A stretch of DNA of 64,000 nt from Temnothorax longispinosus (GCF_030848805.1 NC_092358.1:2480001-2544000), one strand, 5' to 3'. Shown: positions 10,613 to 23,458, counted from the stretch's first letter. Notes: generated by a model from the sequence alone, not told the origin. A program made the numbers and translations.

Positions 10613-13420
10613 CATTGTCGCTGCGGGGGCCATTGGCTTATCGATGATCGCCACACCTGCGTAACTACGCCCAACGCCCATGCAAGTTGGTAGAGTAGTC
10701 CAGGTATCGGTCCTTGGAGAATACACCTCTACCGATGCCAAACTGGAGGAACCGTCGTCTCCACCCACCACGTACAAAAGTCCGTTCAACGCCACGACAC
10801 CTGTTTGACATAGTATTTATGTTTTTTTCTGCACGATAAGAGATTAACGTGAAAAAAAGGAGAAAATATATATAAAAAAGTAGTCGCCTACCGGCATTAC
10901 GACGACACAACGCCATGTCACTGACAGGAGTCCACTGATTCGTCTCCGGATTGAATGCTTCTACGCTTTTCCGTACCAGTGGACCATCGTGACCTCCTAC
11001 CGCGTATAAAATACCATCCAGGACACCGACACCCGCACCACTACGACGCGCGGACATTTCAGGTACAGGTTTCCATTGATCCTTCTCCGGATTATAGCAC
11101 TCGACACTGGAGAGACATTGCCGAGATTCTCCATCGTAGCCGCCAACCTAATCGCATTTCTCTACGTTAAACACGGGCGAGATCGTCTTCGAAGTAACGA
11201 TACTTGATATAAACTTACGGCGTAGAGCAATCCTTTGACAACGCCGACTCCTACGCTACTACGGCGCGTTGACATTCGTGCTATAGGCCTCCATTCGCGA
11301 GTCCGTGGATCGTAAACTTCAGCCGAATTTAATCCCGTCGAACCATCGAAGCCACCGACCTATATATACACGTAAAATATCGGTTATTACAGAGAGAAAA
11401 GAACAGTATTTTCTAATTGAAATGTTTTAAATTTCAGATACGCTAGAGAAAAAATTCACATCGATGAAGGACATAAAATGCAAAGAGGAGAATGTAACAA
11501 CGTACAGCGTAAACGCAGTTGCCAAGCACGGCTACACCGAGCGTCGATCTCCTCGCTTCCATCTCCGGGCAGGGTGACCATTGATCCGCCGCGGCATCAT
11601 AAATATCGACCGTTCGTACTCTCAGTGATCCATTAAATCCACCGACAGCATATACGCGTCCGGCGAGAACACAGAGACCTATAATTCAACGCATAGTCAG
11701 TGCATACTTTACAGGAAGAAAAGAGAACGATTCTGCCAAGTCGCAAATTGATCAGCGCTATTTTACCGGCTCTGCAACGTCGCGTTGGTAGCTCAGAAAC
11801 TTGATACCACTTTTCCTCTTTAAAGTCAAAGCACTCGACGCTCCTGATCGCCTTTGGTGCTTGGCCACCGACAACAAGTAATACTTTGGGTAGTCCTCTC
11901 GGTTGTCTCGGTTTGGTACGCGGCGTTTTGAACAGCGACTTTTGCTCACCCTTCAGTAAGTGATACTTCAAAGCTTCGATCAAGAAATCCTTGCCTGCGG
12001 AAATTAAGGAATATGCAATATATCTTCTTTTAGCGTATACATACGGCGTATACATCGTAATAGCAAACTTACATTGCAAATTCGCCTTGAGAAGCGGTTC
12101 CTCTTCCACACGTTGTACCAAATACTCTTGAGAGAGCAAAGGCAAGCGCACGTGCTCCATTAACAGAGCCAAATCGTTTTGTCTCTTTTCAAGATCGTGG
12201 TGTACCCATGAGATAACGCATTCGAATACTTTCTCCTCGGAAGGTACCATTAAGCGGTCGCTGCAGATAAGTTTAGCCACTTGTTCGGGTGCCAGAGTTA
12301 GGAATTCTTCCGCATCGACCACTTCCCTACAATCGATGTTAAAAAATGCAATTAATACAATTAATACCGCATAATACAATCTGACCGAATGGATCGGGAC
12401 TCGAGATGTGCGACTTACGAAAAATGCTGCTCGATGTAACTGTCCGCGTGCGTCAACAACTCGAGGCATCCATGCAAATCGGCAAACGCCCTAATACCGA
12501 GACAATTAGACGGATGCAACTGAGCCTGTAGGAAATCGCAACAGGCATCTCGTACGTCCGTCAGTTGTAACAAATTTGCAGCAGGCAGGAGCACCTGCAC
12601 GTTATCCTCGGTGACGTGAACCTCGGCGGAGTAAACGTAATCCACCAATAACTTTAACGCCGAATAATCCACGCCTTGCAACGTTATCCTTTGTTGATCG
12701 CGCTCCTCGAAACTCGTGAACATGGCATAAAAGTAAGGGCTGCACGCAGCGAGGACCATTTTGTGAGCCGGCACTTCCATGCCACCGTCCGCTACCAGAA
12801 TGACGTCGCAGAGTAAGTTTTTCCTAAACAATAATAGCACGTTATTTAAATGATCTCATCTGGTAACGCAATATATAATAAACATAAATAACAATGCCTA
12901 AAGTATATATATTTTTCACAGATGCGATACATCTAAACAAGGTTCAACAAAGCTAAACATCGAACGATACATTAAAATTGATAAACAAAGGATATGTACT
13001 TTCTCATCTCATTGATGACGTCGAAGGCTCGATTCGTGTGATGGTGATTCCGGTATGGTGGCTTGTCCTTCCCGTTCTCACGAGGTATATGCTTCTGCGA
13101 GCTTTCATCCAGAGAATTTTGGCTGGCATAGCGTAGCAACAAACAGCTGTAACGACAAAAGACGCGCAGTTATAATTCCGATTTACAGAGCAGTTTCCAT
13201 TGAGCTTCCCCGCCAAGCTTATTGTCGACTAGATTTAACGGAGCAAAGTGCAAAAGCAAAAAAGATGAGAGACTCTTCTTTTATCCCAGAAGAAATCCAA
13301 CACAAATCCATCGCGGGACGAAAAAAGATAATGAGATACTCGCCTGCCCTTGGTGTCGGAACCGTCATTCATGTTATTGGGCGGCTGGCTCTGACTCCCG
13401 CTGATTCCCGCCGACTCCAT
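10610..13420 (-). CDS. kel: Kelch, BTB-BACK-Kelch Cullin-3 adaptor (623 aa to the UGA)
   Basis: Nine coding exons: 13420-13344, 13146-13000, 12823-12419, 12326-12073, 11994-11767, 11678-11506, 11359-11219, 11147-10892 and 10800-10610. Their lengths sum to 1872 bases, 623 codons plus stop, and all phases close. The start ATG is in a good context (GTCGAAATGG). A BTB domain begins near residue 75 (NLLCDV, AHKMVLAACSPYFYAMF), BACK follows (EHVRLPLLSQEYLVQRVEEE), then six kelch blades with YAVGG(F/Y/H)DG motifs from about residue 325. The order and sequence match animal KLHL2/KLHL3 and fly Kelch, which bridge Cullin-3 ligase to substrates; fly Kelch remodels actin in ovarian ring canals. The first intron appears to use a GC donor (CAG|GCGAGT), the only choice that keeps frame. 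The terminal codon is UGA and an open frame continues beyond it. Confidence 0.93.
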
Positions 13421-14281
13421 TTCGACCGATTCTCAGCTGTTCGGGAAGGAACTCTGTGCGGCTCTTAGCCGTCGGGGGTCGGGGGGACGAATCCTCGTCA
13501 CGGTGACCCGAGTGGAGCGTCGCGTCGAATTTCACGAGTCATATCATCGTCCGGCCACTCATCGCGACTCGCGGGGAAAAGGGGCGATGCTCGTCGACTC
13601 GCCGATCTCGACGCAGGAGACTTGGACGAGGCTCGGGATCGCTCCTCGTTTCCTCGTTCGATCCGGGACCGCAATGCAAGTGAAATCGCGGACACAAGCG
13701 GCGCGCGGGAGAAGCGACGGGGAGGGAGAGGAGATTCCTGTTATCTGCGAAGCGCTCTGAAGTGCTCCGAGGAGCCCCGTGCACTCCGATGTATATATTT
13801 TTTGACAGCACGCGCACGGCGCAAGCTACGCCTTCCCCATTTCTCCCTCTACCTCTTTCTCTCTCTTGCTCGCTCGATACGAGTATAGAAGTCCTCTATT
13901 CCGAACTCCTCCTCCCTCTCCACGTTTCGTCAGACGAGTAGACGACACGTGCGCAGAAGCAGAACGCACGTCTTTGCATGTAGCTTTCCGTGAAGGAGAG
14001 CGAGAACTTTAATTTACGGAGCGGACAGCTGTTTCGGGTTTTTTTTCTTTTTTTTTTCCCAATTAAAAGAGGTAGATTGCAACAAGTGCCGCCAATTTTA
14101 GAGGCGCGTGTCTCGTGTTCTTTTCAAGCTTATAAATGCGACTATTGTTATCAGAATACAAAAGATCAAAAAGCTTATGGGTATCTAATGGAAAGAGTTT
14201 TATTCTTTACGCGATGGGAAACAGCCACGTTCTCTGCTACGGACGCAAATATTACACTTTATATTAATTTTAAATTTTTTT

Positions 14282-14751
14282 AATCTTTTTGTGTTTTATT
14301 TAAGTAAGCTTCGTTGAACGGCCGCTTGTTCTTTCGCTCCGAAAAATAAATCTTTCGCGTCGCGTACAAATCGAAACGACTGCATTGATATTTTTACTCC
14401 GAAAATCGGGGACTTTTTAAATCTGCGACAAACTCTTCAATTCGAAATAAGCAACAGAAAATTACAAAAAGTTATCAACTCTGTTTATGTTAACAAAACG
14501 GCGGAAGGTATTACTTTAATAAGAATAAATCAGGACTTGGTCGAAGTCCTTAATCGCGAGATCATTATAATTAAAATGTATTTTAAACGTCGTGCTATTT
14601 TACAAAAAAAAATCGATTTAAAAAGTTTCCGATTTTCGGAGTAAAAATATCAATGCAATCGCTTCGATTTGTATGCGACGGGAAAAATTCATTTTTTTCG
14701 AAACTCAAAAGAACACGTGGCTGTTACTGAAGCTTAAATAAAAAGACAAAA
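14282..14751. mobile_element. Large hairpin element
   Basis: The left arm (about 14282-14409) and right arm (about 14629-14751) are imperfect inverse copies. Examples are TGCATTGATATTTTTACTCC then GAAAATCGG on the left, and CCGATTTTCGGAGTAAAAAT with ATCAATGCA on the right; the outer parts pair TTTATTTAAG with CTTAAATAAA. The loop of about 220 bases is AT-rich and non-coding. This is the form of a non-autonomous DNA transposon. Confidence 0.6.
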
Positions 14752-14897
14752 AGCCGATATCACAGTCTCCGATTAAAGTGATCCTCCGATTAAACTCACT
14801 CTTCGTCTCTTTCTAGGGGGACAGTTAGAAAGAGATAAAGAGTGAGTTTAATCGGACTAATCGGAGGATCACGTTAATCGGAGACTGTGATATCGGC
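14752..14897. mobile_element. Near-perfect palindromic MITE abutting the large hairpin
   Basis: The left arm GCCGATATCACAGTCTCCG, then GATCCTCCGATTAAACTCAC, is mirrored by GTGAGTTTAATCGGACTAAT, then CGGAGGATCAC and CGGAGACTGTGATATCGGC. The arms are about 65 bases each with a short loop (GGGGGACA). It lies end to end with the hairpin at 14282-14751. Confidence 0.65.
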
Positions 14898-15039
14898 CCA
14901 AAAAAGATACAAGAAAGACAGTATAGACACAAAAGATTTAAAGGGATATCGGATCAGAGAAAAACTGGATTCAATCGATCAAATTAAAACGGAGCTCGGT
15001 CAAAGTCGTCATTCCAAATTCCAAAATCGCGCTCCTCGC

Positions 15040-15831
15040 GATTATCGTGCGATTACCGCGATTACCAATGGGCCTGATTTCGGCTTGCTGCTTCCCGTCG
15101 CGGCCGCGACGGTTGCCGAGAGGGCGTTAGCGCGCGGTGCGGCCCGCGGCCTCGCCGCAGTCGCCGCGCATTTTTCCTTCTCCGCCGAGCTAGCGCGACA
15201 CCCGTAGGCGAAGCGCGTTGGTTGTTCCTTAAACAGGCGGTCTCGCCCCGTCAATGTGTCGGTTATCAGCCGGCTCACAGCCCAGTGCAGGCAGTCCGGC
15301 AGTCCGCCGTGGAAGCTGGCTGGAAGCGTCACGCCACGCCACGGCCACGCCGCGCCGCGCCACGCAACTCCTACACGACGACGCCGGACGCGACGCGACG
15401 ACGTGCTGCCGCCGCGCCAAGGACGCGCCGACGACAGGCGTCGACGACGCCTCTTCGCCTCTCCTCTCTTTTTTTTTTCCCCACTCCCCGACGGTCTCCG
15501 GCCTCGAGTTCACCGTCGGTCGACCAGCGCCACGTCGAGAAGCGCCGCTTCGAAAATTCGTGCGCGTTATATACCCCGGTGTCGGTCCCGTGGCCCGTGG
15601 CCCCCGGTGTGCCGCTGCCGCGAGCGCGTCTTCGCGGCGTCACGCGCGAGGGAAAGAAAGAGAGAAGGTACAAGGTACGCGGGAGACACGGAGCGGCGAG
15701 CAGCGAGCGGAGCGGAGGGAAGGATCCTCGTTGGCATCCCGGCCTTCGCGCGGAAGTCGCGCGGAAACCTACCGACGGCCAAGTGCGACCCCTCGGCCAC
15801 CGTCACCGCCGTCGTTTTTGTCTCGCAAAAG
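15040..15831 (+). promoter_or_regulatory. CpG-rich block with a possible non-coding 5' exon
   Basis: Very CpG-rich DNA ends in a good donor, CTCGCAAAAG|GTAGGTAC, after 15831. This looks like a transcription start region with an untranslated first exon on the plus strand, perhaps for Pde11 or an unseen transcript. No acceptor can be tied to it. Confidence 0.25.
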
Positions 15832-16180
15832 GTAGGTACTCGACAGTCTCGGCACGCCGCGACCGGCGTTTGTACTTGTAGCTCTCCGGTTTTAATATCG
15901 CGAAATTGCGATATGTAAATACGCGACGCGTCAGGACCCTACGAGAAAGAGAAAGAGAGAGAGAGGGAGACGGAGCGAAGGAGCGGAAGGACAGGACGAT
16001 TAGATGCACGAGGGTATTCCGACGGGATTCTACCTCGAAGCGCGTTGAATGGAACTCAATGGGACTCGCCGAAAACCAGGCGCGTCGAGATGTCGTGACA
16101 GGTTCGGTACCGCGTCGCTGAAACTTTAATCGGAATTAAATTATAAATTATTTCTATTTATTATTTATTATTTATTATTT

Positions 16181-16253
16181 GCGTAGGGCCGACAAATGCT
16201 CCAGTGGCGCAATTGGTCAGCGCACGGTACTTATTAAAGCGTAGGGCCGACAA
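16181..16253. repeat. 15-bp direct repeats flanking the tRNA half
   Basis: GCGTAGGGCCGACAA occurs exactly at 16181-16195 and 16239-16253, with 43 bases between. This is the size and layout of a target-site duplication made by LINE-type retrotransposition. Confidence 0.85.
16198..16235 (+). pseudogene. 5' half of tRNA-Ile(UAU), inserted fragment
   Basis: The bases GCTCCAGTGGCGCAATTGG, followed by TCAGCGCACGGTACTTATT, match the acceptor 5' strand, D arm and anticodon 5' side of eukaryotic tRNA-Ile(UAU), up to the UAU anticodon. There is no 3' half: no T arm or 3' acceptor strand follows within a plausible intron. The fragment ends in AAA and is bracketed by identical 15-bp repeats (16181-16195 and 16239-16253), which marks it as an insertion rather than a worn tRNA gene. 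It is not expected to make a functional tRNA. Confidence 0.75.
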
Positions 16254-19200
16254 TCCGTGAAGGCACGCGCTCGCTGTATTTCGATTCGCCGCCCGGCGGC
16301 GTCACCGAGGCGACGCATTATTATTTACAATTCCTCCGGCACGGAAACGCGTCACGCGTCCTTTGCGCTCGACGGCGGAATTAAAAATATATATTTTATA
16401 CGTTGACCACCTGGAAATACCGGTGACGCGAGAACGCGAGTGCAGGTGAACACGGCGCGTAAAGGGGGGGCTCCTTTCGTATATGTAAAACCGAAAAAAT
16501 CGTGAATCGACCCCGGGCTAAGCCGACGGCGGCGCGCCGCGCCGAGAATAGGGAACGACGCGCGTCTTTGTTGCTCCGAAATTGGCGGCGTTCCTCGCCT
16601 GAGAGCGCAGCGCGAAAAACGGGGATAAATTCTCCGCGAGGAGGAAGCACGATCCCCGGGGATTCGATTAAGTTCCACACGGACAATAACGATGGGACGA
16701 GATTGCATAAATTCGCGGCGAGGGGGCACGGGCGCGTATGATCGGCGCGGCATTTACTATCTTCGCTTTCTTTTTTTCTCTGAAAATGAAACGTTACAAC
16801 GGCCGACCGTGCCTTGATCGAGTGGCCACATCGATATTAGCGACGTAGAGGAAGATACCCCGCGATAAAGCATTTGTAGATATCGTTCTCGGTCTCGCGG
16901 AGCGCGGAGCGGAGCGCGCGGCGCGGTAAAGCGAAGGCGAAGCGCCGCGCTGCGTCGCGCCGCGTGCGCGCGACATGCGCAACATTGTTGCAAGTGCAAG
17001 GTTACGCGTAACGCACGCTGCATGTGTATCCGACTGATTATTTCCTGCCGGTAAACGGCCTCGATTTGCCGCCGTGTCTCGCATCTCTCGGAGTCGCGCT
17101 GCCGCGAGAGTCGGCGCGGATCTAACTACCAAATCGCGTCTCATTGTTAAGTTGGTTTCCGCGAATCGATGAACGAAATCGAGAGCCGGGGCCCGCCGTT
17201 CTCCGTTCTCTCCCCCGTCGTTTTCCATCGCGCTTTCCTCGAAACCGAGACAGGCGAGCGCGATCGAGCGGAGTAGAGTCAGTAGAGGAAGGGAAGGACG
17301 AGGATTGGCACAATGGAAAAGGAAATGGAAACGGATCTTCTCTCGGTCGCTCTTAATTAGACGGAGCAGCCTGGGCGAGGATCCGCTCGCGATTCGAGTG
17401 CGATAACGCTTATCTGCGGGTATTGGACGGAGGACGCGCGCGCCCTATCGTCGTTCCCCGCTCTTCATCGGCGCTTCCGGAACACGTCGATTCATTTTCA
17501 CTCTCCGCGAAAGCACGAAAATGGGGAATAGAGCGAGGACCGGCCGCGCGGCTGCTGCACGAAAGTCGGACGGGATTCGGTCGACGATGCCGCGGCGCGC
17601 CGTGAGATTTCTAATATCTGGCCGTACGTGCCGCGACTGGGTAACGGAAAGTTGACCAGAATAGCGAGCGTTCGGTGAAAAAGAAAGCGATTTGCTCGTG
17701 CATGCGGCACAAACGGGGCTCGTTCGACAAATCTCACCGGTGCGGTGGCACCAAATCTTTCTCGCGAGACCACACACGGACTTCGTGGCGCGCATTTTCG
17801 CACACCTTTTCCGCAATGACCGATATTTCGGTGACGCGCATTTTCGTCGAAATCGATCGTTGTACTTTTGCCAGAGTCCCGTGCCAAAAGCGCGTGAAAA
17901 GCGGAAGAGAAAAATTTTCATCTCTGTCGTGAAAAATTGGACGATCTCCGTATATAATGCTGCCGTTGGAAGAGCGCACATATGCTTACCGCGAAATAAC
18001 ACGGACAAGACACAGGGATTAAGACACGTGTGGCTTCGCTCGAGCGTTTACGCCGTTTGCTCGACAACGCGAGCGGAGCGCGCGCGTGGCGAGTTCTCTC
18101 GCGCGGCAAAGCTTGTATCGCGCTGTAATCGTTTACATTGCATTTCCATTCTTTTTTTTTTTGCGACAGAGATAACAGACACTCGCGCGGCGAGACTACG
18201 CACAAAGATATACGTAATTTATTCTACACCGTTGCGATAGAAAACGATAAGCGTCGCTCTCTACTCGAGAGATTTAAAATTTAAACTCCGCTATCCCCCC
18301 CGGAAAGAGCTCGGACGTTCTTTCGAGGCGCTCTCTCTCGTTTCCTCCGCAGCCGTGTCGTTATGAACACAAAAACACAATTGTGACGTCAGCTCCGCGA
18401 GGAAATAACGCGAATCTTTATTTCTCGACGCCTCGTATATACGTCGAGATAGATTGGTCTTTTTTCGTGCCGCCCACGACGTAATCGGGAATCTTCGTTC
18501 CGGCAGGCGGATTGACCGCCGCGAGATCCGATCCGCTCTAGTCGGAGTCGCGGGAATGCGGTTTGACTTATGACGTCAGAGGCGAACAAATATGTTTATC
18601 AATGTCGCCGGATGATAAAAAAAAAAGTAGGAAAGAGGAAGGAACAGCCTCGGGATGGTCGGCGCTTAGCTGTTACGTAAACGGCCGGGCAACGCGCGCG
18701 CGTCGCATTGTTCCGCGCGGGTCGTAGTCGTAACTCGAGTATTAAAACGAACGTCTCCCTATCTTCCGCACCTGCATGTGTCGCGACGACGCCCGATCTT
18801 CCGAGGGATCTTATCTTGCGACGTGTCAGCGCCAGTCATATCGCTAATTGCTTTTATGTGTCAATAAGCCAACGACCCCACCGGCAATCGCCGCGGGATC
18901 GCGTCGCGTTATGCACACGTTTCGCAAACTACCGTATATCCCGCGTGACGTCCCCGTCCCCGAGCGCCGTTTACGACGCGTGGGCGTTATTTGCTAAAGG
19001 AACGATCGATATCGTTGCGTAGATATATCGCGGTTGCGATGCCGAGCCTATTGTCCCCTTCCGGATCCGTCCGTTCTCGCAAAATATTCGGAAAGATCGG
19101 GAAGAAAAAGAAGCGTTTTTTTCTCTAGTTGTTGCGAAAAGAAAACGCAGCGATGATGATGCCTTATATATTCCGTACTTGGTTCCGGATCAATAAATGT

Positions 19201-20515
19201 CAAACTTAACCGTTAAATGCGCAATTTTTGCATTCTGCGTATTTTTAAAATAAATAATGACTGTTTCAGAAACTGTAAAAGAAATATTTAAAAAATTCTT
19301 CTTTATTAATTTGATATTTTTCAATTCTTTGAAACGTTTTGTATACCCTTTTTTGTCCCAGCGGACTGATGAAATACATGTCAGAGAAGAGCCTTTATAG
19401 ATGTTCAAAGTGTATTTTTAATTGGAACTTTATAAGGGGGAGTTCACGGAGCATTGAAAAGTCGTTAAGGGTTACATCGATAAATGCACAACGCACAAGT
19501 TTCAAGGGTGGGGCTGGTTGCTTCTTGAAAAATAACGTTTGAGCTTGAGAATAACGAAACATTTGGGCACTACCATTATGTTATTTACATGAGGATGTAA
19601 GACACGTGAAGTCAGCTTTAAAAAAAAAAAAATGTGCGGCCCATTCGAAACCGGACGCGCACGTACCGCGATATCGAATCATTAAAATGCCATACGCGCG
19701 ATTGGATTAATGTTTATGGATCTCGCATGCATGTCGATCGATTCTCGCGTGCGTACTCTTCATAAGGATATACGCTTCAAAGATTCGAACTTCGCCGGGG
19801 ATCCGCGAGCTTCGCCGCAAATGCACATTTGATGGGTTAAACATAGACTATACTAAAAGCCTCTCCCCTATTTCTTCGTCAACGAGAACAACGAACGGAA
19901 AATAAATGTGGGCAGAAAATGAGAGAATAGACGAGAGGATATTTATAGAAAATTCGAGACGAGAGACCGATAACGAGATTGTAATATCGTCGTAAACGGA
20001 AAAGAACGTCGTTACGTCGCGTAAAACGAGCCTGTAGACATATACGACGATCCAAGGGCGTTTTATATTAGATACAATCGCTTTTATCGTCCTTTAGCGT
20101 AATCGGAACGATTAGCCGTTTCCGAAGTGACATCCAAAAATAGCACGCTCCGAGGGTGAACGGGGCAGGACGACGCGGAGCCATTAGTACATTAGGCCGA
20201 TGAGCAGAGAGAGTTCGGAGGCGCAGATCGGAAGTTTTAATGCACGTATCGGTTGACGATCGTATTGGCTAACGATCGTCGAAACGTTATATCGTAAGCG
20301 GACGAGGGGCCGATATCGATCGGGGGAACGTGTAGCGCGAGTATATGGGTACAGAATTGTGTAATGAAGAATCGCGTCGAGGCACGCACGTCGATTTCGC
20401 GTGTCCTACTGCCAATCGGGGGTAACCCCCAACCCCATCCAAGGTCAATTCCCCTGGGAACCTCGCGAGCGACCGATTTTATTCGATTTTCCCCTCGGAT
20501 TCGGTGCATCCTCGA

Positions 20516-20696
20516 ATGCACTCGAGCCACTTCTCGCTCGCGCGTCTCTCCGTTGCGTTCTCGATGGCCATCGATGGACGACGGCGTCGTTGTCCGGCTA
20601 ATCATCGCGACAGCAGGAGGAGGTTGTTCTGCTCGTGCACCTGCAGCTGCACCACCTCGTCCAGCCCCGAAATCGAGGAACCACCGGACGGATTTT
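20516..20696 (+). CDS. Pde11: Pde11 alternative first coding exon A
   Basis: An in-frame ATG at 20516 (or 20564, beginning MAIDGRRRRCPANH) leads to LFCSCTCSCTTSSSPEIEEP and PDGF. It then meets a donor, GATTTT|GTGAGT, in phase 1. Exon 21607-21717 has a phase-1 acceptor, so the junction makes Cys then SRNAVKLAASGGN. The Cys-rich CSCTCSC motif could be a lipidation or metal site; this is speculative. Supported by open frame, splice sites and phase only; expression is not shown. Confidence 0.5.
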
Positions 20697-21606
20697 GTGA
20701 GTGCGTTGAGGGGCGCGCGTCTCTCTCTTTCTTTTACGCGTTGGAAAACGATCCTAGATAACGGTTGCGAGTTGGTTTCCTTCCTCCTCGTTGTTTCCTC
20801 TTCCGGTTCGCGCTGCTCATTAGCGACAATATCCTGGCGATTGTCCTGAACCCGTATAAGTGGTTCCAGATCCAAGTGGTTAATCTCTTTCTCTATTTCT
20901 TTTCTCTTTTTTTTTCCACCGCGTCGCTCAATTGGATCCTAACATGTACACACACCGCGGCTAGTAATTATCAATTTATCCGATGAATAACATGCTCGCG
21001 CGCGCGCGACACCTGCGATTCAATGTCGCTGCGCGGACAGCCGTGTCGCTTTATCACTCACGACAGCGAAACCGAATACCGAGCGAAGCGTCGTATTGCC
21101 TCGCGTTGTACTCGCTTTAATGAACCATCGATAATGGTCCCCCCTCCGCTCTCCCCATCGCCCCCGCACCCTCGTGACAGAGCGATGTTCCGTCTTGATT
21201 CCAGTGCAGCGCCGTTGGATTAACGCTCTCGAGATATTGTGTGCTATCGCGTTACAAGATGATCTCCCCCGTCTCTCTCGCTGCTTGCGGGTGTCCTTAA
21301 TCTTTGATTAATTGTATGAAAAAAAAAAATATCACTATTCGGTGCGCCGTATACTCGGTATACTACGCTGCCGGCCGTGTCCGATAACCGAGACGCGAAT
21401 GCGCTTAAGTAAACAATCTAATGCGTGATGGCAGCAATGTTGTCACGCGGCACTGCCTCTTTTGTCCTTTTGTTTCCGCTCGTGTTGCCTTATAGAAGCA
21501 CGATTCGTGGCAGAGTGGACTTGTCGGTATAGATATGAAAGGGAAAAAAAAGAAGAGAGACAGCTAAAAATACAAAAGCTTGAAAAGTTTGTCGATTGGT
21601 TTGCAG

Positions 21607-21717
21607 GTTCGCGGAACGCAGTCAAGCTGGCTGCCTCCGGCGGTAATCCCGCCGCTGCCGCCGCCGTCGCCGCATCCGCGCATCCTCCCGTGCTTTGGAG
21701 CTCCCGCAGGAAGCCGG
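21607..21717 (+). CDS. Pde11: Pde11 alternative exon B (37 codons)
   Basis: A clear acceptor (TTGGTTTGCAG|GTTCGC) and donor (AAGCCGG|GTAAGT) enclose 111 bases in phase 1 on both sides. The reading is SRNAVKLAASGGNPAAAAAV and later PPVLWSSRRKP. Joined to the core acceptor at 35366 it completes a Gly codon and runs into LQFRSIEEPR. Alanine-rich, no known domain. Confidence 0.55.
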
Positions 21718-23458
21718 GTAAGTCCTTTCATCCGTTTGACACGTCGCTCACGGCGATTTCCAGCCAATGTCGGCCCCGCGTCGAACGAGCGTGTCCACGG
21801 GGGACGCGTTTGTAACGACGAATGCCTCCCCGCGAGGGATACAGCGGGGGGTAAAAGCGAATTGGGGTCCCGATTAGTTCCGCGACAAATCTGTTCGCGT
21901 ATTACTTTTGTGCTTCATACAGAATGGATTTAGAATTGCGAAGAATATGAATCGTTGCAGAATCGCTCTTTCTAGTTCGCGGATTAACGGACAGCTGTAA
22001 ATCTTTATCATTTTTGTCAAGTTTATTGAAAAAAAAAAAAAATCGTTAAACGTGTCGCCAAGGAACGTTTCCTTCCTTCGTCTTCCTTGTTACAATCTTC
22101 GTGGTCTCAGAGAATGCGGTAGAACGAGACATCTGTAGATTATCGAATTAACCTGGGGGTTAATTTCAGTGCGACAGGCTAATTTGATATTGACGAGTCG
22201 CATGCTCGTTTGACCCGGCACGCCTAATCCTGAATCTTTTACCCACAGCTTTCTCTCGTTCTCCCTCCTTCTCACTCCAACACGCGGCAGCGCCGCGTTT
22301 CTCGTTTCCATTTACTTCTGCGACAAAAAAAAAACCTGCTTTGTTACGCCTCGTCGGGTACATTTTAATTATTTCAATTTTACGTCAATTTTATCGCTGG
22401 CTCGGCGGTGTTCCGCTTTTGACTTGAAAAGCCGCGCTCGATCTTGAGCGCGAAGCAATCCCGCGCGCGGTCCGTCTTACGATTATTCTCAGTGATTAGC
22501 CGGCAGCGTGTTTCAGCGCGCGGAGCGGAAAGCACTCGAATGGATACATCAATTAGGATGCGGCTAATTTACGAAGGTTACGGCCTTCCGCTCTCGCGCG
22601 CGTGTAGGAGCTCTCGAGTGGTTATATCGCGCCTCCGCTCCGGTCGAAAGACGAAGAGAAAATGGCAGCGCGGAAAAACTCTTGACGTAGAAAAAGATCG
22701 TAGAACGCCGGTCGTGATGGGTGCGGGCATCGTATTGTCATTGGAATTATAGCGGGCGTGTCAATGCCGAGGAGAGCACGAACTTGCGACAAACGTGCGC
22801 CCAGATCGGTCAAGGTTACGATGGTATATCTACGACGTGTCACGTAGAAGTCGCCACTCCTATAACCGCGTGATGTATCGATGATGGGATACTCTTCTTG
22901 CCGAGAGAACGTATATATATATCGAAATTTACAATTGACGGAGCAAATCGTCGTGAATTGAAAACAGGTAGGCAGAAATAGAGGAAGAGAAGATTAGAAA
23001 CGCGAGTGCAATAAGCGTATAAGTGTCTTAATTATGACTCTTAAGATAACGATCGCAGGAATGCCAGGTGTTTCACGTTCGCGGTGTACCGAGGATCATC
23101 TTCGCCGGCGCAATTAAGTCGAACTAAGTAACGTCACGGGCTACTCGTCACAATACACAATACGCGTGTAATCCCAATTGAAATTGCTATTTCTCTAGTT
23201 GCCGAATCGCCAGAAATAAGTTTCAAGATTTATTAGTAGATGAAAAAAAGAGAGAGAGAGAGAATGGCCAAGGAGAAGTCCTCGGCGAGTTCAGAAACAA
23301 TTAGAGTCTCGTGATTGTTGGGCTATCGCGAGGCAAACGTATATCATCCGCGAAGAGAAATCCGTCCGTCCGTGAGCCAGCTGCTGTACGGCGAGCAATT
23401 CCGTTACAACTTACAACAGCGCGAAGCGCGAAGAAGTAAGTACGCGTGGAATCGACCC

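Larger units (their letters stand above)
13421..20515. other. Divergent intergenic region between kelch and Pde11
   Basis: This holds the 5' flank of kelch (minus) and of Pde11 (plus). It contains a large nested hairpin (14282-14897), a CpG-rich block (15040-15831) and the tRNA-Ile half insertion (16181-16253). The open frames in all phases over the CpG block reflect a lack of AT-rich stop codons rather than coding. Confidence 0.6.

Noticed and set aside
9958..10647. 229-codon plus-strand open frame
   Set aside because: Antisense shadow of the kelch readthrough exon; no family signal and biased composition.
15222..15918. Three overlapping ~200-codon plus-strand frames
   Set aside because: All three phases are open because the DNA is CpG-rich; Arg/Ala/Pro-rich translation without domains.
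16198..16300. Functional tRNA-Ile gene with an intron
   Set aside because: No T arm, 3' acceptor strand or terminator T run follows; the fragment is enclosed by direct repeats.
20237..20875. 212-codon minus-strand open frame
   Set aside because: Antisense to the Pde11 exon A region, no splice support and no recognisable domain.
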